Assembly: GCA_937905825.1 (NCBI GenBank) | Contig: CALCXM010000141.1 | Span: forward strand, 1 to 35,906 | Length of the DNA stretch: 35,906 nucleotides | Source: an uncultured bacterium | GTDB lineage: Bacteria; Planctomycetota; UBA1135; GCA-002686595 | Reading direction: 5' to 3' | Shown here: in pieces, positions 7,847 to 15,402 of the stretch | Layout of the letters: each line of letters starts with the position of its first letter | Position numbering within the stretch: position 1 is the stretch's first letter | Made by a program: the position numbers and the translations under genes | Notes under the pieces: model-generated | Seen by the model: the letters and a program-made list of their open reading frames with translations, nothing else | Told to the model about the DNA's origin: nothing | Database searches by the model: none

Positions 7847-8281
7847 TTAGGAAGCGCTCGACTCGAGCTCTTTCTTGTCGCCCTTGTTGCCCGCGTCTTT
7901 GTCCTTGTCCTGTTTCCCGTCGTCCTTTTTCGCTTCCGGATCCACCAGGCCTTGAATGGCGGCCCGGGCGAACTTGATGCGAACGCCGTCCGCCACTTGC
8001 AGGGTCACGATGTCGTCTTGGATCTGCGCGACGCTGGCGTACATGCCCGTGGTGGTCATGATCTTGTCGCCCTTCTTGAGGCCGCCCATCAACTCCTCGC
8101 GCTGCTTCTTCTTCTTGCGCTCGGGGGCGATCACAAGGAACCAGAAGATGGCGAAGATCCCCAGCATCATCACCATCGTGTTCTTCGTGTCGGGGGCTTC
8201 CGCAGCGCCCGCGGCGCCTTCAGCGGCTCCGCTGTCCTGCAGGAAAGTGAAGAGGGCCAAGGAGAGATTCGAGAGGATCAT
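7847..8281 (-). CDS. yajC: Preprotein translocase accessory subunit YajC
   Basis: A 144-residue protein from the ATG at 8281. One membrane helix (about 36-52, MVMMLGIFAIFWFLVIAP) is followed by the family-typical ERKKKKQREELMGGLKKGDK segment. A small beta domain comes next (TTTGMYASVAQIQDDIVTLQ, then VADGVRIKFARAAIQGLVD). The C-terminal tail is Lys/Asp-rich. YajC associates with SecDF-YidC and supports SecYEG-dependent export; no secD or secF follows within the window. The frame is open to 8344, but the extra 21 residues have no family counterpart. The stretch before the helix (16-34) is Ala/Gly/Glu-rich and longer than in E. coli YajC. Confidence 0.93.
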   Translation of the reverse strand: MILSNLSLALFTFLQDSGAAEGAAGAAEAPDTKNTMVMMLGIFAIFWFLVIAPERKKKKQREELMGGLKKGDKIMTTTGMYASVAQIQDDIVTLQVADGVRIKFARAAIQGLVDPEAKKDDGKQDKDKDAGNKGDKKELESSAS

Positions 8282-8457
8282 GGTCGTTGTGGGGATTGGG
8301 CTCACATGGGGCCCTGGGAGGTCTCTGAGGAAGGCCCGAAGCATAGGGATTCACTCTTCGGAAGGGTGGCCCCGGCCGTTTTTTTTGGCAAGCCGGGAGG
8401 GGCCCGGTCCCAGCCGTGGCAAGGGCCCCGCGGCTCGCGGCCCAAGCTCCCCAGGGG

Positions 8458-8505
8458 GCGGGTCCACTGACTGGCCAACAAGCGGGTCCACCTGCGGACC
8501 AACAA
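8458..8505. repeat. Tandem pair of 24-bp repeats upstream of mnmA
   Basis: Unit 1 (8458-8481) and unit 2 (8482-8505) both begin GCGGGTCCAC and both end CCAACAA; they differ at five positions in the middle. Unit 2 contains the small inverted repeat GGTCC/GGACC. The block lies 56 bp before the mnmA ATG in the yajC-mnmA divergent region, so it may be a regulatory site. A 7-bp inverted repeat (GGGGCCC 8399-8405, GGGCCCC 8423-8429) lies beside it. Confidence 0.55.
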
Positions 8506-8560
8506 ACTGTCCAAGTTGGGGGTCAGCGGCGACTGCGGCAGGAGCTATGCTGCCTGCACG

Positions 8561-9703
8561 ATGTCCAGCCCGAAGCCCGAACGCCCCCGTTTCGTCGTCG
8601 CTATGAGCGGCGGTGTCGACTCCTCCGTTGCCGCCTGGATGATGGGGGAAGAGGGCTACGATGTGATCGGCCTCTTCATGCGCAACGGCGTGAAAGTCGA
8701 AGAGAGCGAGACCCGTAAGAAGTCCTGCTGCTCCACCTCCGACGCCCGCGACGCGCGCATGGTGGCGGCCAAGTTGGGCTTGCCCTTTCACTCGATCGAC
8801 CTGGGCCAAGAGTTCAAGCAGATCATCAAGTACTTCCTCGACGAGTACTCCGCCGGCCGCACGCCGAACCCTTGTGCGGTTTGCAACCGCGACCTGAAGT
8901 TCGACGAGCTGCTGCGCTTTGCGGATGAGCTCGGCGCCGAAGGCATCGCCACCGGACACTACGCGCGCCTCGACATCGAGGATGGTCGCGTCAAAGTGCG
9001 CCGCGGCGTCGATCGAAAAAAGGATCAGTCCTACCAGTTGTTCTGCGTCTCCGAGGCAAACCTGCGGCGCACGCGCTTGCCCTTGGGCGGCTTGCAAAAG
9101 CCCGAAGTGCGTGAGATGGCCGAGAAGGTCGGCTTGCGCACGGCCAAGAAAGCCGACAGCCAAGAGATCTGTTTCGTGCCTTCGAACGACTACCGTCAAC
9201 TGCTGGCCCAGGATGGGCGTGCCTTGCACCCGGGGAAGTTCGTGGACACGCAGGGCAAGGAACTCGGCAGCCACGACGGCACCGAACACTTCACCATTGG
9301 CCAACGCCGCGGTCACGGCATTGGCGGTGGCACACCTTTCTACGTGCTCGAGATCATTCCAGCCCAAGGCCTGGTGGTGCTCGGCCCGCGCGAGGAAGCG
9401 GACTTCCAATCGATGACCGTGGACTCCTTGAACTGGATCGGATTCGACGTGCCCGCCAGCGGCACGTTCCGTTGTGAAGCGCAGCATCGTTACCACTGCA
9501 CGCCCGCTCCGGCCACGGTTGTTGTGGAGGGCACGCGCGCCGTGGTGACCTTCGACGATCCGCAACTGGCTGTGGCCGCAGGTCAAGGGGCAGCGCTTTA
9601 CCACGGGGACTTGCTGCTGGGCGGCGGTTGGATCCACAGCGCGGAACGGGTCACCGTCGCGGGGGCTGAACTCGACCCGGCGAGCGTTGACGGAGATTCT
9701 TGA
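8561..9703 (+). CDS. mnmA: tRNA-specific 2-thiouridylase MnmA
   Basis: A 380-residue protein from the ATG at 8561. The PP-loop ATP site is SGGVDSS (16-22). CCSTSDARDA (56-65) is typical. The nucleophilic cysteine lies in NPCAVCNRDLKF (C105), and the second catalytic cysteine in SQEICFVP (C204). IATGHYAR (129-136) and FTIGQRRGHGIGGG also match. It thiolates U34 of Lys, Glu and Gln tRNAs in the cytoplasm, using ATP and relayed sulfur. The open frame reaches a TTG at 8516, but those 15 residues are not family-like. Its stop codon overlaps the start of the VWA gene, so the two are probably cotranscribed. Confidence 0.96.
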   Translation: MSSPKPERPRFVVAMSGGVDSSVAAWMMGEEGYDVIGLFMRNGVKVEESETRKKSCCSTSDARDARMVAAKLGLPFHSIDLGQEFKQIIKYFLDEYSAGRTPNPCAVCNRDLKFDELLRFADELGAEGIATGHYARLDIEDGRVKVRRGVDRKKDQSYQLFCVSEANLRRTRLPLGGLQKPEVREMAEKVGLRTAKKADSQEICFVPSNDYRQLLAQDGRALHPGKFVDTQGKELGSHDGTEHFTIGQRRGHGIGGGTPFYVLEIIPAQGLVVLGPREEADFQSMTVDSLNWIGFDVPASGTFRCEAQHRYHCTPAPATVVVEGTRAVVTFDDPQLAVAAGQGAALYHGDLLLGGGWIHSAERVTVAGAELDPASVDGDS

Positions 9704-12411
9704 AGCCACTCTTCTCGAAGACGAGCGGACCCTCGCCTAGCGTTCAGCGCTGGCAAGGCCTGCTGCTCGTCTGCGGGATCTTGTGCTTGGCCTTTGGAAC
9801 GTGGCGTTCCTTTCCTGTGGTCGATCAAGAGCGCGAAGCAAAGCCGCCCCTGCGGGTGCTGCTCTTCGATCTCTCGGCGGGCACCACGCGCCTGCGACCG
9901 GGCCATGGTTTGTGGGCTCGAGCGCGCTTGAAGGAACAGGCGCAAGCGGCCCGCGAGGAGGGCGCCGAACTCGCCGTGGGCATCTATGGCCAGGAAGTGC
10001 GCCGACTTGGACTGGCGGCCGCCGAGGATTGGCTGGCGCGCTTGATGGGCCGCGAAGGGGAAGTGTTGCGTTTGGAGTTGGACTCTGGAGCGGACGGCGC
10101 CTCGAACCTAGCGGGCGCCTTGGCCCTCTACGAAACGGAGCTGGCCGACCCCGCGCGGCCTTTGGCTAGGGTGGTGATCTGTGGAGCGCGCGATTGGACT
10201 GGGGAAGATCCCCGGCCGCGCCTGGCTCGACTGGCCCAAGCGGGCGTGGCCCAAACTTGGTTGGCGCCTCCGGCCGCAACGCGCCCCGACCTAGCGTTGG
10301 AAGGGCTGCGCTTGCCAAAGGATCCGGCCCCCGGGGAGCCGCTGGTGGCCGAGTTCGAGCTCTGCCTGAGCGGAGCAAGCGCAGTCCTCGCCGGCCCCTG
10401 GACGCTGGAGCTCTCGGTCGAAGTAGAGCGGGCGACGAGTTTGCAATCCAAGCGTTGGAGCTTGAGCTTGCCGGCGCTTGCACCGGATGATCAGGACGTC
10501 TTGCGTTGGTCCGTGCGGCAAGACTTGGGCAGCACCGCCGAAGGTCGCACAGGACTGCAGGCGCGCGTGCGTCTGGGCCGTTCCGACGACGACGTGCGCG
10601 GGGACCCGATCCCTGAGAACGACACCTTCGCCGCGCAAACCAGAGCGGGAAAAGTCAAACTGGTCGCCGCCGTGGGACGCGCGGATCAGCGCGACAACAT
10701 GATCGCCTGGTTGGCGGGGGGGCCCGAGCGTTGGCCGGGGTTGCAATGGCGCATCCTGACCCCCAGCCAACTACCGGAAGCCCTGGGGGAACTCGACCTG
10801 ATCGTGAGCTTCGACCTAGGCCCGAACGAACTCCCCGCCACCTTGGTGGAAGCCTTCGTGCAAGCGGGCGGCGGTTGGTTCTTCTGTGGGGGTTGGGGGT
10901 CCCTGGGCGGTTGGTTTGAAAGTGGCTGGAAGGCCTCGCCCTTGACCCAATTGCTGCCCCTGATTCCCGCACCGGATGGGGGCGCGGAACGGGACGTGAT
11001 CTTCGTTGTCGACGGTTCCGGTTCCATGGCGGGGGATCCCTTCGAACGGGTGCGCACGGCCCTGCTCGGACTCGTCACGAGCGCTTCCCCGGAAGACAAT
11101 TTGTCCCTGCGCTTCTTCACGGGAACCCTCGGTCCGTCGCTCCATTTGGCGGTGGATGCAGAAGGTCCCTTGGCGGTCTTGCGGCGCTTGATGGACTCGC
11201 GTGTGCCCGGGGGGGCCACGTCGATCTTCTACTCCCTCGAGCGCTTGTTGGAAGAGCGCGCGGCCCTGACGCGCGCCGGCACTGGAGCTTCCACCGTCGT
11301 CGAGCGCGAAGCCCTCGTGTTCCTGTTGACGGATGGCAAGGACTTGGACTCCCACGGACAAGCGACCCGCGGCCCGCTGCTGCGTGAAGGCTTCCGTCAA
11401 GCGCAGACGCGATTGATTCCGATCGCCATCGGCGAGGACCCCAGCTTCCTCTTCCTCAGCTACTTGTTGGCACCCGGGGAGAGCGTGATCGACGGCAACG
11501 CCGCCTTGGACTTGCAAGAGGTGTTCATGCGCGAGGTCTTCGAGGAACGCTATCGCCATGGCAACTTGGCCCTCGTGCCTGGCAAGCCCGGAGCGCTGGC
11601 TGGCACCCGGGATCTCCTGGCCGCTTGGGGCAGTCTCGGGGAAGACTTGCCCGCTCTCGAACGCTACCTGCGCTGCGCCGCCCGCCCCGCTGCGGACGTC
11701 CTGGCACGAGGCGCAAGAGGCGCGGAGCCGGTGCTCGCCTGGCAGCGAGTGGGCGCCGGCCGGGTGGCCGCCTGGGCCAGCGCGCCCTTGCCCGAATGGG
11801 GGGAGCGCTACTTGGATGGAGAGGCCTGGTTGGCCCCGCTCTTTCGTTTTTTGGCCGTTGATCCTCGGGAGCCGCAGCGTTTGCGACTCGAGCTCGAGCG
11901 CGGCGAGTTGCTGCTCCAGGAAGTTCCCGAAGATTGGCCTGCAGAGGTTCAGTTGACCCTCTACGCACAGATTCCGGGGGTCGGCTTGGAGCACTTTGCC
12001 AGCTCCCTCGAACTGGGTCAGAGTCTGCTTTGTGTGGAGCAGCGCGCTCCGGCGGGCAATCCCCTGCGCACCCGTGGGGGGCCCTTGCCCGCTGATCTGC
12101 GAGCCCGCGCGCAAGGGGCCCCGGTGCATGGCATTTGCCGGGATCCGCGCAATGGCGAACTCTTGGGGCAAGTGGGCTTCGGCCTGCCCTGTGCCGAGGA
12201 GTTCCGATCTGCTGGCCGGCGCCTGGTTCGTCAAGAATTCGAGCCCGCGCCGGATCCCAGGCGTCTGCCCCTGGAGCCCCAGCCGGATCCCATGGCCTGG
12301 GTCTGGCTCGTGGCCGGCTGTTCGCTCCTGAGCCTGGGAGCCCTTTTGCCCCCTTCCGCGCTAGAAGGCATCTTCGCCCGAAAGGCGGCTCCTGGCCCAC
12401 CCCAGGCCTAA
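9700..12411 (+). CDS. Large VWA-domain membrane protein
   Basis: A 903-residue protein. The start is a TTG at 9700 overlapping the mnmA TGA by 4 nt (TTGA), with GGAG about 5 nt upstream. No other start precedes the first hydrophobic segment (about 19-36, GLLLVCGILCLAFG). A degenerate VWA-like region follows (about 50-180, VLLFDLSAGTTR). A glutamine-amidotransferase-like region comes next (about 325-425, LIVSFDLGPNELPATLVEAF). Then a full VWA domain (about 430-620) has the metal-site motif D438-G-S440-G-S442 (VIFVVDGSGSMAG) plus GGATSIF and LLTDGKD. A second helix lies near the C-terminus (MAWVWLVAGCSLLSLGALL). Most of the protein is therefore predicted to be periplasmic between two anchors. 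Related proteins occur in planctomycete BatA-like loci; the precise role is unknown. Confidence 0.88.
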   Translation: MKPLFSKTSGPSPSVQRWQGLLLVCGILCLAFGTWRSFPVVDQEREAKPPLRVLLFDLSAGTTRLRPGHGLWARARLKEQAQAAREEGAELAVGIYGQEVRRLGLAAAEDWLARLMGREGEVLRLELDSGADGASNLAGALALYETELADPARPLARVVICGARDWTGEDPRPRLARLAQAGVAQTWLAPPAATRPDLALEGLRLPKDPAPGEPLVAEFELCLSGASAVLAGPWTLELSVEVERATSLQSKRWSLSLPALAPDDQDVLRWSVRQDLGSTAEGRTGLQARVRLGRSDDDVRGDPIPENDTFAAQTRAGKVKLVAAVGRADQRDNMIAWLAGGPERWPGLQWRILTPSQLPEALGELDLIVSFDLGPNELPATLVEAFVQAGGGWFFCGGWGSLGGWFESGWKASPLTQLLPLIPAPDGGAERDVIFVVDGSGSMAGDPFERVRTALLGLVTSASPEDNLSLRFFTGTLGPSLHLAVDAEGPLAVLRRLMDSRVPGGATSIFYSLERLLEERAALTRAGTGASTVVEREALVFLLTDGKDLDSHGQATRGPLLREGFRQAQTRLIPIAIGEDPSFLFLSYLLAPGESVIDGNAALDLQEVFMREVFEERYRHGNLALVPGKPGALAGTRDLLAAWGSLGEDLPALERYLRCAARPAADVLARGARGAEPVLAWQRVGAGRVAAWASAPLPEWGERYLDGEAWLAPLFRFLAVDPREPQRLRLELERGELLLQEVPEDWPAEVQLTLYAQIPGVGLEHFASSLELGQSLLCVEQRAPAGNPLRTRGGPLPADLRARAQGAPVHGICRDPRNGELLGQVGFGLPCAEEFRSAGRRLVRQEFEPAPDPRRLPLEPQPDPMAWVWLVAGCSLLSLGALLPPSALEGIFARKAAPGPPQA

Positions 12412-12470
12412 TCGCCCCCCCGCAGCCCCGATGCTTGGGGAAGCACCGCTGCGCCCAGGTGCCTGTCCCG

Positions 12471-12487
12471 CCCGGGAGAGTCCCGGG
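12471..12487 (+). terminator. Short perfect hairpin after the VWA gene
   Basis: CCCGGGA-GAG-TCCCGGG, a perfect 7-bp inverted repeat, lies 60 nt after the VWA stop and 115 nt before the next gene. There is no T tract, so termination is only a possibility. Confidence 0.35.
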
Positions 12488-12602
12488 AATCCAATGTTCA
12501 ATTCCTTGATTCAGGGCCCTCGGGGACCGTGGTAGCTCAAGCACCCCAGCGAGTCGGTCGAAGGGGATAGGTGTCCGATCCCGGCCAAACTCCATCCAAA
12601 TC

Positions 12603-13217
12603 ATGCTTCGACCGATTCAAAGACTGCTTCCATTCTGCCTCCTCGCCCTGGCCTCTTGCGTCACTGTGGGGGACAAGCCCGCGGCCAACAAGGCCAACAT
12701 GGGCCCATGGATTCAGGCTTCGCCGAGCCTCAAGATCGAGATCGAGGAGAGCGCCAAACGCCTGCCCTGGACTCACGGGATCGAGCGCGTCGAATTGATC
12801 CAGTGGTTTGCCCAAGTGGGGGAGCCGAGTTACGAAACCCTGCTGGAGCTGGTCAAGGATCCTAGAGAGGACGTGGCCTGTGCCGCACTGGCCGCCCTCG
12901 GCGCCACCCGCGACGGGCGCTTGGTGGACTCCCTGCGAGCGATTCCCTGGCCGGAAGTCGACAACTCGGACTTGGCCCTGGAGCGCGCTCGCACCCTGCT
13001 GAAACTGGGGGATTGGTCGATGCTCGGCCAATTGATCGCTGGCCTGGAAGACGAGCGCGTTTATGTGCGCGGACTCTGCATCAAAGCACTCAACGAAGCC
13101 ACCCACGAGAGCTTTGAATTCGACCCGAAGGGGACGGTCGAGGCCCGGGCCGCCAGCGTCCAATCCTGGGACGCTTGGTGGAGCCAACGCAAAGCAGATC
13201 CCATGCGCCGAAAGTAG
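12603..13217 (+). CDS. HEAT-repeat lipoprotein
   Basis: A 204-residue protein. A lipoprotein signal (MLRPIQRLLPFCLLALASC) has a good lipobox, LASC, with C19 as the lipidated residue. The body is alpha-helical with HEAT-like pairs, for example EPSYETLLELVKDPREDVACAALAALGA and DERVYVRGLCIKALNEA (cut here to the recognisable part). The C-terminus, FEFDP followed about 15 residues later by WDAWW, is a tail seen on many planctomycete HEAT proteins and also on the gene at 13849. It would sit on the periplasmic face of a membrane and probably acts by protein-protein contact. No enzyme motif is visible. A strong terminator follows. Confidence 0.85.
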   Translation: MLRPIQRLLPFCLLALASCVTVGDKPAANKANMGPWIQASPSLKIEIEESAKRLPWTHGIERVELIQWFAQVGEPSYETLLELVKDPREDVACAALAALGATRDGRLVDSLRAIPWPEVDNSDLALERARTLLKLGDWSMLGQLIAGLEDERVYVRGLCIKALNEATHESFEFDPKGTVEARAASVQSWDAWWSQRKADPMRRK

Positions 13218-13253
13218 CGCCCAGGGCTAGACGATCGCAACCAACGACCAATG

Positions 13254-13283
13254 CCGTCGCGCAAACCGCGCGGCGGTTATTTT
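13254..13283 (+). terminator. Rho-independent terminator of the HEAT lipoprotein gene
   Basis: CCGTCGCGC (13254-13262), loop AAACC, GCGCGGCGG (13268-13276), then TTATTTT. The 9-bp stem has one G-U pair. It lies 37 nt after the stop codon and abuts the stop codon of the convergent TPR gene. Confidence 0.8.
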
Positions 13284-13675
13284 GTGCCCGAGCGGATTCG
13301 CTCGATCAATGCGCGGAATTCAGGCGTCTGGCGCAGGCTAGCGAGGTCCTCGTCACTCGCCATGAACTCCGCTTCGTCGTAGCCGAGGGAGACCGCGTGG
13401 TTGAGAGATTCGAGGGCGCTGCGCGCATCTCCGAGCAGGGCGTGGGAGCAGGCTAGATTGTAATGGGCCGTCGGATTCTCGGGCATGAGCCGAATCAATT
13501 GCTGATCCACGCCCATTCCGAGGGCCCACAGACCGCGATTGGTGTAGACCTGCCCGAGCTCCGCCAGGGCTTCCACGTTGGTTGGATGACGACTGATCTC
13601 GACCTCCAAGAACTCTTGGAGGAAACATTCTCCGAGCTCCTTCAGCTTTCGGCGTAGATCTTGCGTGACTTCCAT
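13277..13675 (-). CDS. Small TPR-repeat protein
   Basis: A 132-residue protein with no signal peptide. Two TPR-like helical pairs are clear: HPTNVEALAELGQVYTNRG (about 30-48) and NPTAHYNLACSHALLGDARS (about 66-85). A third, degenerate unit follows. TPRs form a groove for binding other proteins and no catalytic residues are seen. The gene converges on the HEAT lipoprotein gene and diverges from the zinc-ribbon HEAT gene, sharing 173 bp of upstream sequence with it. Coordinated expression with the latter is possible. The partner is unknown. Confidence 0.85.
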   Translation of the reverse strand: MEVTQDLRRKLKELGECFLQEFLEVEISRHPTNVEALAELGQVYTNRGLWALGMGVDQQLIRLMPENPTAHYNLACSHALLGDARSALESLNHAVSLGYDEAEFMASDEDLASLRQTPEFRALIERIRSGTK

Positions 13676-13848
13676 GGTGACCGTGGCCTATCTGAACTCG
13701 AAACCCCGAGGAATCCAAGAGTCCCCTCTTCCAAACCCGTCCTCCGCGGTTGAAGAGGATAACGGAATCTTCCGTCAGCGTCTCGAGTCGATACTATGAG
13801 TCCTCCCCAGCGGTCCTTGTGCATCGTGCTCCATTCATCCACTCGAAT

Positions 13849-15072
13849 ATGAAAATCCAGTTCTGCGACCTGTGCAGCGAATCAGTCCCGGATGCGGACT
13901 TCTCCCTGGGGCGCGCCTTCCGTCGGCAAGGGCGCGTGATTTGTGCCGCCTGCGACTCCTCCATGAGCACGAGTCGGGGCTCCTCGAACGGGGACTCGAG
14001 CGCTTCCTCCTACGGCTCCGGGGCCTTCGGGTCTGGGGACTCGAGCGCCGCCGAGCGCGACCCAACGCGCCTGAGTGCGGGAGTGGGACCAGGCTCCCGC
14101 TCGGCGGTGGTGCCCGCGCCAGCTCCCGCGGCTGTGGCTGCGCCACCCGTGCCCAGCAGCGTGCCGCGGCCCAAAGTCTCGGCCCCCGGCTGGACATCCG
14201 TGCTGTCCTTGATTTTGGTTTTGGGTGGGGGTTACTACCTTTACGGGGAAGTGCAATCCCTGCACGCAGCCGACTCAAGCTTCCAGGGTGAAGTCGGCAA
14301 AGACCTCGGCCGCTTGGACAAAAACCTCGACACGGTCAGCCTCAAGGCTCAGCGCCGGGTGAAGGAGTTGGAAGACCGACTGGCCGGCACCATCAGCAGC
14401 AATCAAGAAAGCTGGAAGGGGTCGAACCAAACCTTGCAGACGGAGATCGCGACGATCACCAAACACATCTCGACGCTCGACACGAGCCTGGCGCGCCTCG
14501 AGGGTTTGCAGAAGACGGACAGCACCGAAAACGGCCGGCGTCTGGATGGCTTCTTGGCCGAGTCCATGCGGCTGCGGGTCGAGTTGCGTGAATTGAGCGA
14601 GCGCTTGGAGCGGGCCGAAGGACAAATGGGATCGGAACGCAACGTCCCCCTGGCCGCTGCCGCCGTGGCGCCGGTGCAAAAAGCACTGCCCTACGCAGCG
14701 CATTTGGTGGACCTGAAAAGCGACGTGGCCGGCACCCGCTGGAACGCCGTGTCCGCCCTCGGGGAAACCGGTGACCCCGAAGTGGTGCCGCACCTGATCC
14801 CGCACTTGAAGGACTCGAACAGCTTCGTTCGCATGGCCGTGGCGCGGGTCTTCGGTGACCTCAATTCACCCCTGGCCATCGAGCCCTTGATCGACGCCCT
14901 CGAGGACGACGAACCGGTGGTTCGCGAGGCGGCCATGCAAGCCCTGCGCACGATCTCGGGCCGTGATTTCCGCTTTGATCCCCAGGCCAAGGAGTCCGAC
15001 CGCAAGAAGCGCGTGGCTGCCTGGCGCGCCTGGTGGGCGAAGTCCAGCCAGGACTTTGTGGGGGACCTGTAG
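13849..15072 (+). CDS. Zinc-ribbon, single-helix membrane protein with coiled coil and HEAT repeats
   Basis: A 407-residue protein from the ATG at 13849; the frame is open further upstream but the extra residues are low complexity. A zinc ribbon is at the very N-terminus (C6, C9, C32, C35: CDLC and CAAC). A Ser/Gly then Ala/Pro-rich linker follows (37-112). One membrane helix spans about 114-132 (GWTSVLSLILVLGGGYYLYG). A long charged coiled coil runs from about 145 to 275. Two HEAT repeats come next (GDPEVVPHLIPHLKDSNSFV and NSPLAIEPLIDALEDDEPVV). The tail is FRFDP then WRAWW. The zinc ribbon is predicted cytoplasmic, with coiled coil and HEAT parts outside. Its function is not recognised. 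Its tail matches that of the lipoprotein at 12603. Confidence 0.87.
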   Translation: MKIQFCDLCSESVPDADFSLGRAFRRQGRVICAACDSSMSTSRGSSNGDSSASSYGSGAFGSGDSSAAERDPTRLSAGVGPGSRSAVVPAPAPAAVAAPPVPSSVPRPKVSAPGWTSVLSLILVLGGGYYLYGEVQSLHAADSSFQGEVGKDLGRLDKNLDTVSLKAQRRVKELEDRLAGTISSNQESWKGSNQTLQTEIATITKHISTLDTSLARLEGLQKTDSTENGRRLDGFLAESMRLRVELRELSERLERAEGQMGSERNVPLAAAAVAPVQKALPYAAHLVDLKSDVAGTRWNAVSALGETGDPEVVPHLIPHLKDSNSFVRMAVARVFGDLNSPLAIEPLIDALEDDEPVVREAAMQALRTISGRDFRFDPQAKESDRKKRVAAWRAWWAKSSQDFVGDL

Positions 15073-15402
15073 GGAGTCCCGACGGCTGTCGTTTCTGCGG
15101 GGGCCATTTGAGCGCGTCCCTGCGCGCAGGCACTTGGGCGCGTACCGGAGAGGGGCAACCAGGCGGGCCTGTGCCACGCAAGTTGGGCGCGCGAGCGTGC
15201 TTGGCGGAGGTGGCACGCAGGTTCACGCCCTTACGAATGGGCCAATGAGCCGTACGCAAGGGGGCCGAATCCGGCCCCTTCCACGTTGGGTGGGGGAGAT
15301 TCGTCAAGGGCGGGCGGGCAGGGCTGGTTTCGCGGGCGGCTCTAGTTAGGCTTTGGGTTCACTGACTTCGCCCCTCTGCGATCCACCACCACCCAAGGAC
15401 TG
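15073..15402. other. 330-bp intergenic region before fumC
   Basis: It contains the hairpin at 15259-15280. An imperfect pair (GTGCCACGCAAGTTG near 15171 and GTGGCACGCAGGTTC near 15211) can be read both as a direct repeat and as the inverted repeat GTGCCAC/GTGGCAC. No credible short gene was seen, and no convincing -35/-10 pair for fumC. Confidence 0.5.
15259..15280 (+). terminator. GC-rich hairpin upstream of fumC
   Basis: AGGGGGCCG, loop AATC, CGGCCCCTT: nine pairs with one G-U. It lies 187 nt after the stop of the zinc-ribbon HEAT gene. No T tract follows, so it could be an attenuator-like or rho-linked structure and not a classical terminator. Confidence 0.4.

Noticed and set aside
8371..8386. 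GGCCCCGGCC followed by eight T residues as a plus-strand terminator
   Set aside because: The arms leave too small a loop to fold, and no plus-strand gene lies upstream; it is in the yajC-mnmA divergent region.
8351..9709. A 452-codon antisense frame across mnmA
   Set aside because: MnmA has complete catalytic motifs on the plus strand, and the antisense translation has no recognisable family or start signal.
10816..12234. A 472-codon antisense frame across the VWA gene
   Set aside because: The MIDAS motif and membrane helices are on the plus strand. The antisense product is compositionally shadow-like.
13741..13800. TACTAT at 13792-13797 as the promoter of the zinc-ribbon HEAT gene
   Set aside because: The -10 is plausible, but no -35 hexamer lies at the right distance, so it was not listed.
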